Source: Nyssa sinensis (Eukaryota > Streptophyta > Magnoliopsida > Cornales > Nyssaceae). Taken from it: DNA of 64,000 nt. Where the stretch lies: positions 5,802,506-5,866,505 of the forward strand of contig CM018052.1 of NCBI GenBank assembly GCA_008638375.1. Direction: 5' to 3'. Every line of letters starts with the position of its first letter. The first letter of the stretch is position 1. The position numbers were made by a program, and so were the translations under genes. The notes below the pieces were generated by a model. That model saw nothing but the letters and a program-made list of their open reading frames with translations, was not told where the DNA came from and made no database searches. Positions 55,731 to 64,000 of the stretch are shown in pieces.

Positions 55731-56784
55731 ACATCTTTAAAGTTTAAAATCACATTTTGAAGATGCGATTTTAATATAGGTTTAATTAATTTAATTACGT
55801 GCAAAAGGCTAATCTCATTTCACATTTCAAAAGGAGATTTTAAAATCGCATCTTGAAAATGTGATTTTAAAACTAGATGGATATGAAAAATAAATTAAAA
55901 TCAGCTCGAGTCAGGTCAATAAGATTTAAAATGACATGCCTTGGGGTCAAAAACTCTAACGATCCTCCTTACAGGCAACGCCAACGTAGCAGGCATGAAC
56001 TGCAACTTCCGCTTCGCATCATAGTGAATAAGAGAGAGAGAAAGAGAGAGAGTGAGAGATAGAGAGAGAGAGAAAGACTCATGGCTAAGAGTGGCAATTC
56101 ATGTTTGAATCATGTCAGGACACATATTTTAAAAATAGTGTTGACCTGAACACGACCCGATTAACTAATCGTATAAACTTTTCCGACTTAAACACGACTC
56201 ATTTATTAAATAAGTTAACATGACTCGACTAACTCGTTTAATAAATATATGTCAAATCGAATATCCCATAGGTTAACACGACTCAACTAACCTATTTAAT
56301 AAATAGGTCATGTCAAATCGAATATCCCAACACAATACGAATAACCTATTTAGACGCAAATAACCAGTTTGATACGAATAACCTAGTTGATACGAATGAC
56401 CTATTAGACATGAATGACCTCTTGATTAAGGTATATATCATTCTCATTCAAATCACAAAGTATAACTCAATCATGTCATTCTTATTCAAATTTTAATTTG
56501 AATAATAAAAGATAACATCTACCATTCATTAACATGTATTGTTTAAATTAAAATACAAATTTCTTGCAAATGATGTTTCATCTAGGCTCAAATGCCAAAT
56601 ACATTTACAAGACCAAACCAAATAAAGATACAAAAAGTTTCTTCCAAAAATATTTTTAAAATGATGTTAAAAAATCATTCCAAAGAAATTTTTAAAAAAA
56701 ATGTTAACTAATTTATGCTTATTACCATAAATTTTTTTAAGATAATTAATATAATCTAGTTTAACAACATTATTTTAGGGGGAG
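55731..56784. repeat. AT-rich non-coding interval with hairpin and AACACGACT repeats
   Basis: No gene. Holds an inverted repeat (55743-55871), a GA-rich run (56030-56075) and, from about 56085, GGCAATTCATGTTTGAATC followed by repeated AACACGACTCRACTAAC and TTTAATAAATAGGTCA segments to about 56420. The latter resembles the ends of non-autonomous DNA transposons seen in many plant genomes, but no terminal repeats or target duplication were defined. It ends at the PPT-like AGGGGGAG (56777-56784). Confidence 0.6.
55743..55871. repeat. Inverted repeat, 32-bp arms, MITE-like hairpin
   Basis: Arms 55743-55774 and 55840-55871 are complementary at 31 of 32 positions, around a 65-bp loop. Arm sequence is AT-rich with an ATCGCATCTT core. 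It could be a small foldback element or the core of a MITE; no coding content. Confidence 0.88.
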
Positions 56785-57084
56785 TGTAATACCCCGACTC
56801 AATTAATTAATAATTAGTTTGCTAATTATTAATTAGAAGCAAAATAAAGAATGATTAAGAAAATTTATCGGGATTTTTTGATAATTACGATGGACTAATA
56901 AAATGATTAAATACATCATCAGGGGATGATGAGGACTAAATCAAGAAAAATAATAGAGTGACACAGCTTCGGTTTGCGAAATCAATACATGAAGAAAAAT
57001 AAATTTTGAATTAAAAACAGCCTAAACGCCAAACGAGGCCTAAGATCCAAAAATATAGCAAAAATGCCGAAAATGAAATGAATG

Positions 57085-57148
57085 GGTTTTGAACCCATGA
57101 CCAAAACCAATGAAGCATTTAAATCCCAAAAATTTACCACTTGGGCTA
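57085..57148 (-). other. Antisense tRNA-like block in LTR-E
   Basis: On the minus strand TAGCCCAAGTGG (57148-57137) fits an A box and GGTTCAAAACC (57095-57085) a B box, inside a perfect 5-bp T-arm-like stem ATGGG/CCCAT with loop TTCAAAA. Spacing is 41 nt. It aligns along its length with the block at 33438-33503. Confidence 0.6.
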
Positions 57149-57299
57149 TCAACCATCTTGTGATATATATTACATATGATGTATAAATATGTATGCATGA
57201 AGTGAACAATCTAGAACAAAAATAAATAAATATATATATATATATAAATATAAAATAAAATAATCATGGAATATATATATATGGGAGTTGCTGCAGCAG

Positions 57300-57419
57300 C
57301 ATGGCCCCAAGTAGTTTAATATATGTGTGTGTACGTGTGATGGAGTAGGTGTAGTAGCAACATGGCCCCAAGTAGTTTAATATATGTGTGTACGTGTGAT
57401 GGGTAGGTGTAGCAGCAGC
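57300..57419 (+). repeat. 61-bp tandem duplication in LTR-E
   Basis: CATGGCCCCAAGTAGTTTAA starts at 57300 and 57361, each followed by TATATGTGTGTGTACGTGTG-like sequence and AGTAGCA or AGCAGCA. Confidence 0.92.
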
Positions 57420-57430
57420 TTCAGCATGAA

Positions 57431-57471
<41 letters not shown>

Positions 57472-60400
57472 TAGGCGATATAGCTACAATGAATACAATA
57501 TGGGGCTTGCGTGTGGAGTTAGATGTGGTAGTTTGTGCATGTGTATTGTGAGGTTAGGTAGAGAGAGAAAGTGAAACAGGTAGAAAAAGGAGAAGCTGGA
57601 AAAGAGAAGATGTTCAGAGATAGAAGTTAAGATGTTCAAAAGAAGAAGAATAAGAGGTAAGTAATCTAAACCTTCCTTTAAGATTTTATGCATGTTAGGT
57701 GTGATATTTGCGTGAGTTTAAGCTCAAAACAATGAGCTAAACCAAAACCCATTGATAGACTTTGACAAACCGGGTCTGAACCAACTTGAGTTAAACCTTG
57801 ATCGAGCGATGGGGATTTAAACTAGGAAGAAAAAAATTCACAACACAACAAAAATCTAGTGAAATGACTCAAAGACAAGCCCTAAAATTAGAGTAACAGG
57901 TCACGGGTTTTGTTTGGAACACCCCCAAAGTGCGATTCAAACTTGGTTTCTTGAATCAAATAATAAACCCTTTTTGAATGGAATAACCATCAAAATTAAT
58001 ACAGAGATAAGCATAAGTCGGAAGCCTATTTAGAATGGCCATGAAAGCTCGATAGAGCTTTTAAACTCGATATAAAACATGAAATCAATGCCAAAATTTT
58101 AGTTAAGCTTCCAGCAACACATAAGAATCAGAAACAGTAAAATTCCATGCTTGAAAACCCATGAAATGGAGAAGAAAATTTTAGGGTTAGACTGGTTCAC
58201 GTCTTCCTTGACGACGAAGACGATGAACAGTACCTGCGGGTCGGGTGTCGGGTCAGTAGCGGTTTGGGTCCCGACTGTATAATGGATGGGTTTGAGCAAA
58301 ATCAAAGCGGCATCGTTTTGGGGCATTTCATTAAATTGACGTGGCAGACCAGCTTGAACCAGTTGGCTTCTGAAGATTTGGGGCCAGTTCACTTAAACAT
58401 AGGGCAAACCAATTGGTTTTTAGAATAAATTTTAAAAGTAACCGTTGAACCGGTGGGTTCAAGTTTAAACCTAAAACTAATAGTTTCTAAAATTTCATTT
58501 TTACCCCCAATAGTTTGGTAAATTATAAAATAGCCAAGAAATTTAAATAAATAAAACCATAACTTTGTTAAATTATTGTTTGACCCTAACACTTTCGAAT
58601 AATTTTGTTATGGCCTAGATTTTAAAGAATTAATTCAAATAAGCCCCTGAAAATTAATAAATAAATAAAATAATTTATTTAATTATTTTATTGATTGGGT
58701 AAAATGACTATTTCACTCTTAGACACTAAATAAGTCAAACGAAGCCCAAATAAAATAAATAAATGATTTATTTTCACTATTTCAGGCATTCTAGACTCAA
58801 CGGTGAAATCCGTACTAGCAAACAAAGTACCGAAAAACGTGACATGTGAAAGTGTAAAATTACCAAAATGCCCCTAATATAGTACGAAGCCCGAATAAAG
58901 TTCAAATTAGACGAAATTGATATTAATGAAGGCCTAAATAATTGTAAACTTGTATAAATGACTAAATAATAATTCGGGGTCAAAATATCATCAAATATGA
59001 AATGACCAAAGTACTCCTAAGCATAAAAAATACAAAGTAAAGGCCGAATAAATTTGAAAAGAAGGCCAATCTGATATAAAGCAAAATTATTAGGCTGAAT
59101 AAGACTCCGGAACAACTAGAGTATAAAATAAAAAATGACCGATGTGTCCCGATGTTCTAAAACAGATACCAAATGAAGTCTAAAAGATTTAGAAATTTAC
59201 ATATAAGATATGACGAATATTCTAAAGACCACAATAGGGTCCGGAGCAAGAATGACAAAATTATCATTGTGCCCCTAAGATCAAATACGTGATTAATTGA
59301 TGACAAATGAAGTCCAAACGACTTGAATTATAATTCTGAGACCTACTAAATTGACTGAAGGAATTTAATAGCCCAAGTTGAAAACCCATAAATGGGAAAT
59401 AGAAAACCCTTAATTGAATAGACCAAGTTCAAAGGAACTTAAAACATTGCATAAGAATGTTCGGGATTAAAATGGGTACTAATTCATTATGCAATATTTT
59501 TGAATCCATGATTATAGGATCACATTTATAAGTAACTCCTACGCTTTAATATGGGTTTTCCTAGCCAAGTCACATTTATTTTCATATGCTGCCAAATTTA
59601 TACTCTATCATTACCTAATGAATTTGATTTCTCCGATTTGTGGCCAATCGACTTGTGATCATTGATTATGCCTGTACTTCATATTTGATTTGCTTGCCTA
59701 TGTCATTTGTGAACTTGCTTGCTGATACTTGAGCATAATTGTACCATCATGTATACCATGTCATGATCTTGTGATATATCTTGTTGATGGAGATCTTGTT
59801 GTTCCACACACTTTATGACTCGCTGATTGAGATTTTGGTTGTTTCACATGATTGTACATCCTGTGTGAAATTTTATTGATCATGATATTCGGTAAATTCC
59901 CGGGGTTGTGCTCAGTCACAATGGCCTATCTATTCACAGATTGCGCGGTAGACCCTTTGGGGTGTTATGTATCCTTCGGGGACTTGAAATGAAAGAGCTC
60001 TGGTGTTATCTAGTGGTTCAAGCAAGACTGGAACTAGGCACATAAAGGCGCTGTCAAGACCAGTAAACCTCTGTGGTTTGGGCGAGGCTGGAAACGGGCG
60101 GGTAAGAATGCTATTAGACTAGCAAACCCCTCAGTTGGAACCCCACCTGGATAAGCGTTGTTTGGGGTATGTTGGGCCCTGGTTGTTTACACATCTATAG
60201 TACTAGCACTCGATAATGACATTTGTTGTATTCATTGGATGATCATATTCTATGCCCTTTGAATGATCATATTGTGCAAGCATGATACACTTTGATTGGC
60301 TAACGTATTTATTGTGGCAGCAAAACATCATGTTAGGCTAGATCTCATTTTGCATGATTTTTCATCACTTTCCTATATCATATTGTGGGATAAGTCTTTT

Positions 60401-60988
60401 GGACCCTTGGTTCATTATTACTTTATCTTGGTGACTGGCTATATGATAACTTTTCTTCTAGATTCTTATGGACTAACCTTGACCCTTGGCAAAGCTAGGA
60501 ATTTACTTACTGAGCTAAATTAGCTCACTCCTTACTTATGACCATTTTTCAGGTGGCCTTATGAGGGATGAAATGCAATGAGATAACTAGTGGAGCTAGT
60601 GAAGCACAAATGATTAACACTGATGATACGAACTCCAAGTTAAAGTTGGTCATGTACTCTATAAGGTTAAGTTCAAATTGTGTATTATAACATTGCATCG
60701 TTAGTGATGAGGTTAGCCTAGTATGTTGGATCACCATGATTAAATTGTACTTGGAGATATTCTGATTGTGGGTCATTGGAGGTGAGTTTTTGATCAGGTG
60801 AATTGTATTAGTGTAACTTTCGCTTTAAGTAATTCAGTGATGTCTGATTATGTTGTAAAACAAAAAAAAAAATGATGATATTATTTCCACTCTTTTACAG
60901 TTCATCTGATTTTGTACGGCCTATCCGAGTGGTAGTGTTAGTCACCAATCCCTAATCGGCGTAGGGTGAGTTTCGAGTCGTGACAGAG

Positions 60989-61000
60989 TGATATCAGAGC
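60989..61000 (+). promoter_or_regulatory. PBS next to LTR-E
   Basis: TGATATCAGAGC, one mismatch to the initiator-Met tRNA complement TGGTATCAGAGC, 3 bp after the LTR end. This marks 60985 as an LTR/internal boundary. Confidence 0.8.
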
Positions 61001-61845
61001 TTATGGTTAAAGATTTTTTGGGAAGGATCGTACCGAGGTTGGGTTTGAGGATTAGATGATTTAAATGATTAAATTATCAGTGCCTTTTGGACGACAATAA
61101 CATGTTTAGGTACTGAGATTAATAGTCTTTGGGGAAAAGGCTATACTATGACTGAATTTGATGATTCTTAGGCGATAGAGATGGTTGAATAAATAGTGAT
61201 TTTTGACAGATAGTAGTACATTTAAGGGCAAAGAACGAGGACTCTTGGGAAGAATTATAGCGGTATTGAGGTTGTTGATCTTTAAATGGTTGAGTTATCT
61301 ATTGACTGGTAAATTAGGGAAGCTATGGTCTAAACAAGGGCAATGGTTAATGCTCTTCTGGAAGACAGGGAGACAGAGAGCTAGAATTGTAAGACCTTGG
61401 AAAGTCGGTGGATTTGACAATAATCAATATGAGAAATAGCCTGAGGGAAACTTAAAGGGTAGGGACGTGAGAAATTTGAGACTCCGGATAAATTGATGGC
61501 ATGTCAGGAATATGAGAATCCTTGAGTGAATCATAGATGGACCCTAATAGGGAAAATACAATTGGAGCCTTGAAAGACAACTACTGAATGGGCGAGACTG
61601 TCAAAGATAACATTATAAATGTGATGATTCTTTTGGAGACTGTTGCATGATGAATGATTATTGGGGAGAAATTCAATGGATCTTGTTGAACTAGATGACA
61701 GTATGACTCAATTGCGAATAATACTCTATTGAGTTAGCCGAGTTGCTACAAAGGTAAATGATTGATGATTCTCAATAACTTTTGAAGATCAATGTGATCT
61801 AATGGTTAAAGAGGCTGAACTTATAGCAAATGTATAGAAAGATTT
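61001..61845 (+). repeat. Leader-like non-coding DNA after LTR-E
   Basis: No gene. The sequence has several diverged ~100-bp units with TTTTTGGGAAGGATCGTACC, TCTTTGGGGAAAAGGCTAT or TCTTGGGAAGAATTATAGC starts and GATTCTTAGG/GATCTTTAAATGG middles, as in 5' leaders of long gypsy elements. The 78-residue ORF at 61203-61439 runs across these units and is not a recognised protein. The point where this gives way to element-D sequence, about 61846, is approximate. Confidence 0.55.
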
Positions 61846-61984
61846 GTGAGGACAACAATGAAGATACAAAATGATGCAAATCATAGCACAACTTCAAAGG
61901 ATCTAGTTCAAGTCCCAATTGGGCCGGTTACGAGAGCTCGAGCAAAGAAGTTTAAAGATGTACTCTTTTTGAGGAGAGGGGGAA
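61846..61984 (+). mobile_element. 3' internal end of a D-type element, with PPT
   Basis: Encodes VQVPIGPVTRARAKKFKD, a segment typical of chromovirus internal regions, and ends in the PPT GAGGAGAGGGGGAA directly before the LTR at 61985. It shows that D-type internal sequence lies on the left of that LTR. Confidence 0.7.
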
Positions 61985-62761
61985 TGATGGGCACCATGGT
62001 GGACCAAGTTTTCAAGATCATTTACAAGTTCCAGATGGGCCAATCAAGGAAGCAATGCAAAGTGCAAAAAAACGCTAATTGGGTGATTTTCGGACAGTTT
62101 CAACTTCGCTTCGTAATCTGGGCATAACTCTCTCATCCAAGCTCCGATTGAGATGATTCAAGATTCTATGGAAAGCCAAGAAATATTTCTACAACTTTCA
62201 TGTTTTGATTTTTCTAAGATTCAGGCTGAATTAAGGTCAAAATCAGGCTTGAAATTGTTGCACTTGCACTAATGACGTTTTGGCTGCGCGAACTTTTACT
62301 TATTTAGTGGATTTCTGTTAATTAGTTTTTGACGGTAGTTTAGGATGCTTTGGGCCTGAAGATGTTCAGCCTATATCTTTTATTTAATGTAGGCCTTATT
62401 CGACCCTAGGGTTTCATAGAGTGTTTCAAAAAAAGAACTTGTAGCCGTATTTGGCAGATGATGATTATTTAGTAAATTGGGAGAATATTTTCTCTACGGT
62501 TCTTTGAGAACTATTTGAACTTATCGGGATTTCCCGTGGCATTCACCAACGACTTATCAAACGGATTTCCACCAACGTTTGTGGCATCTTCCTTATACCA
62601 AGGTTCTTGTTTCACACTAAACAATAGGTTGAGGTCATATATACCGCGGTTCTTGTTTGTCGTAAACAACGGGTCAAGGTCTATCATTCAGAACTGATTG
62701 TGGAACGATCTTGGAATCCTTTTCGATGTCGAGTCTCGTTATTTTGGCGGGGTTCCCATCA
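61985..62761 (+). mobile_element. D-type LTR, 777 bp
   Basis: Starts TGATGGGCACCATGG after a PPT and ends TTCCCATCA before a PBS. It matches the two LTRs of the non-autonomous element at 51578-53896. Since PPT and PBS are both present, it has internal sequence on both sides. Confidence 0.9.
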
Positions 62762-62763
62762 TT

Positions 62764-62775
62764 TGGTATCGGAGC
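62764..62775 (+). promoter_or_regulatory. PBS of the right-hand D-type element
   Basis: TGGTATCGGAGC, one mismatch to the initiator-Met tRNA complement, 2 bp inside the LTR end. Confidence 0.85.
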
Positions 62776-63756
62776 TCAGACTACAAATTAGGTCTAATCT
62801 ATCCTTTTTAATTCTTGCATTAGATTATTACCCTTTAAAAATAAAAAATAAAAAAATTCAAAGCCGCAGCATCCTTCAAGCCGCTACTATTTTTTTTTTG
62901 CTTTTTTTTTTTTTTTCTGTGTTGGAGTGCTGCTACTTCATCTTTCTTTTCTTCCTCTTGGTCCGACACTGCACTGCTCTTATTTTTTGTCTTAAAATTC
63001 ATCACTGGAAAAAAAAACAAAAAAAAATACTCCATTGAACCACCACGCTACTATTCCCAAAGCCGCAACAGCACCATTGTTGACCTTTTCTTTTCTTTTT
63101 CTCCAGTCGCCGTTGTTGACCTTTCTTCTTCTATTCAAGCCTGTCCCGCCCCTTTCTTTTCTTCACTTTTCCTGTTCTTTTCTTTTTTCTTTTTTTCTTT
63201 TCTTCTCTTCTTTCTTGCGCCGCACAGCAAAGCAACTTGTGCCGCTTTCGTTTTCTTTTCTTTTCTTTTTTCTCACTTCTGGTTGCCCTAGCCTAGCCGC
63301 AAACAAAAAAAAAAAAGAAGAGAGAGAGAGAGAGAGAACAAGAAGGGAAAAAAAAAAAAAAGACAGAAAGGAGTTCAAAAAGAAAAACAGAGTGCAGTAC
63401 AAAAAAAAAAAAAAGAACAATTGTTTGTTTTCATCCATTTTGGTTCCAATAAGCCCGAAAAATCAACCCGTGTTCCTTGTGTTCTTGTTTTTAAAACCTG
63501 AAATTCCTTTATGAGTTCTTGGTGAATTGTTGCAGGAAATTTTGAGTATTGTTTGTTTAGTTTCAAAAGTACTGAAAAAGAAATTATCGAGTGGAAAAAG
63601 GCAAGAGTGGTGAGAACATTAGAGGGTTCAAAGCCATGTATTTTTGAGTGAAACATGAGTGTAGAGTGATTCACATTCTTGAGTGTAAACACGTAAGGGA
63701 GAACATTGTGAGGTCCTTTTTTTCTTTTTCTTTTTTAACTTTGTTTTGCAGGAAAC
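62776..63756 (+). mobile_element. 5' leader of the right-hand D-type element
   Basis: About 1 kb of pyrimidine- and A-rich DNA with no recognised protein; the ORFs in it (62700-63038, 63035-63514 and antisense) are low complexity. TTGTTTTGCAG with a long pyrimidine tract lies just before the gag ATG (63741-63751), and GAATTGTTGCAG lies near 63535; both look like 3' splice sites, so part of the leader might be removed from RNA. Confidence 0.6.
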
Positions 63757-64000
63757 ATGTCTCACAATAGTGCTAAGAGCATTGCTGAAGATGCTATGAC
63801 TCTGGCTGATCCAAAAGTGTTTATGGAGGCCATGATGAGTGAGATGCGGCATGTGATAAGGTTGGAACTGGAACAGGTTCACGAACGGATAGATCAGATG
63901 GAGGGTGCACGTGAGAGGCAGCCACAAAACGTCCCTAATCTGCGTAGAAGGGAAAGAGTTCAACCGAGGGAAGTGAAAGTTGAAGATGAAGAGCCTTATG
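63757..64000 (+). CDS. gag N-terminus of a D-type gypsy element, partial
   Basis: Open from the ATG at 63757 to the window end, 81 codons, starting MSHNSAKSIAEDAM and continuing through an Arg/Glu-rich helix-forming segment (MMSEMRHVIRLELEQVHERI) to RRRERVQPREVKVEDEEPY. The charged RRxxxPREVK and acidic stretch are usual before the capsid domain of plant chromovirus gag. The position, 1 kb after the PBS and behind a pyrimidine tract, fits a first coding ATG. The rest of gag and pol should lie to the right. Lineage is not certain from this much. Confidence 0.7.
   Translation, partial: MSHNSAKSIAEDAMTLADPKVFMEAMMSEMRHVIRLELEQVHERIDQMEGARERQPQNVPNLRRRERVQPREVKVEDEEPY

Larger units (their letters stand above)
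56785..60985 (+). mobile_element. LTR-E, 4.2 kb, followed by a PBS
   Basis: Starts TGTAATACCCCGACTC after AGGGGGAG and ends CGGCGTAGGGTGAGTTTCG then AGTCGTGACA. A PBS-like TGATATCAGAGC follows at 60989. It includes a 61-bp tandem duplication (57300-57419), a TA run near 57440-57466, the antisense tRNA-like block (57085-57148), a GCGGGTCGGGTGTCGGGTC block near 58237 and the dyad motif at 58787-58811. No gene; its ORFs are short and unrecognised. Confidence 0.85.

Noticed and set aside
63035..63514. 159-residue ORF rich in Phe, Ser, Leu and Lys
   Set aside because: Low-complexity pyrimidine- and A-rich leader of an LTR element, open on both strands because of base composition.

Overview
The window reads as plant nuclear repeat DNA, most likely from a flowering plant. 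The evidence is L1-type LINEs whose ORF2 has a zf-RVT tail and whose ORF1 has DUF4283 plus a CCHC knuckle, Ty3/gypsy elements of the Tat and Tekay/Del lineages, and kilobase-long LTRs that start TGTAATACCC and end GTGACA. I see no convincing host protein gene, rRNA or functional tRNA gene. Nearly every base can be placed in a retrotransposon, a piece of one, or simple-sequence DNA.

Layout. 1-893 is LTR sequence repeated almost perfectly at 11639-12531. 894-7158 is a Tat-lineage gypsy element on the minus strand, with its 5' LTR at 6555-7158, PBS, gag, protease, RT/RNase H, second RNase H and integrase. It has many stops and lacks its 3' end. 7159-12887 is a long plus-strand LTR (LTR-A) split by a 5'-truncated LINE (LINE1, 8964-11358). 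12888-14034 and 19555-20152 are minus-strand LTR remnants around LINE2 (14035-19554), the most complete LINE. LINE3 (20153-24144) and LINE4 (24145-25867) follow head to tail, then a promoter-bearing LTR piece (25868-26888) and LINE5 on the minus strand (26889-29339). 29340-33783 is a 4.4-kb minus-strand LTR. 33933-36674 is LINE6, which keeps both ends but has lost its middle. 36828-42103 is Tekay pol split by a 3.5-kb solo LTR with its target duplication, followed by a PPT and a 3-kb 3' LTR (42148-45159). 45214-45655 is a short LINE fragment with a 12-bp target duplication. 45668-48827 is another LTR, followed by a 178-bp tandem duplication. 49242-55725 is a solo LTR with target duplication AACTC, holding a complete non-autonomous element (51578-53896, target duplication AAAAG). 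55731-56784 is AT-rich with a hairpin. 56785-60985 is a 4.2-kb LTR followed by a PBS. 61985-62761 is an LTR with a PPT on its left and a PBS on its right, leading into a gag ORF (63757-64000) that runs off the window.

Working relationships. No complete autonomous element is visible. The LINE copies are one family and its close relatives. The long LTRs share two features across otherwise diverged copies: a repeated dyad motif close to GGACTCAACGGTGAAGTCC, and an antisense tRNA-like block with A-box and B-box sequences. These, an apparent 11.6-kb tandem duplication, and a methylation-type decay pattern in the Tat polyprotein are the observations I rate most highly.
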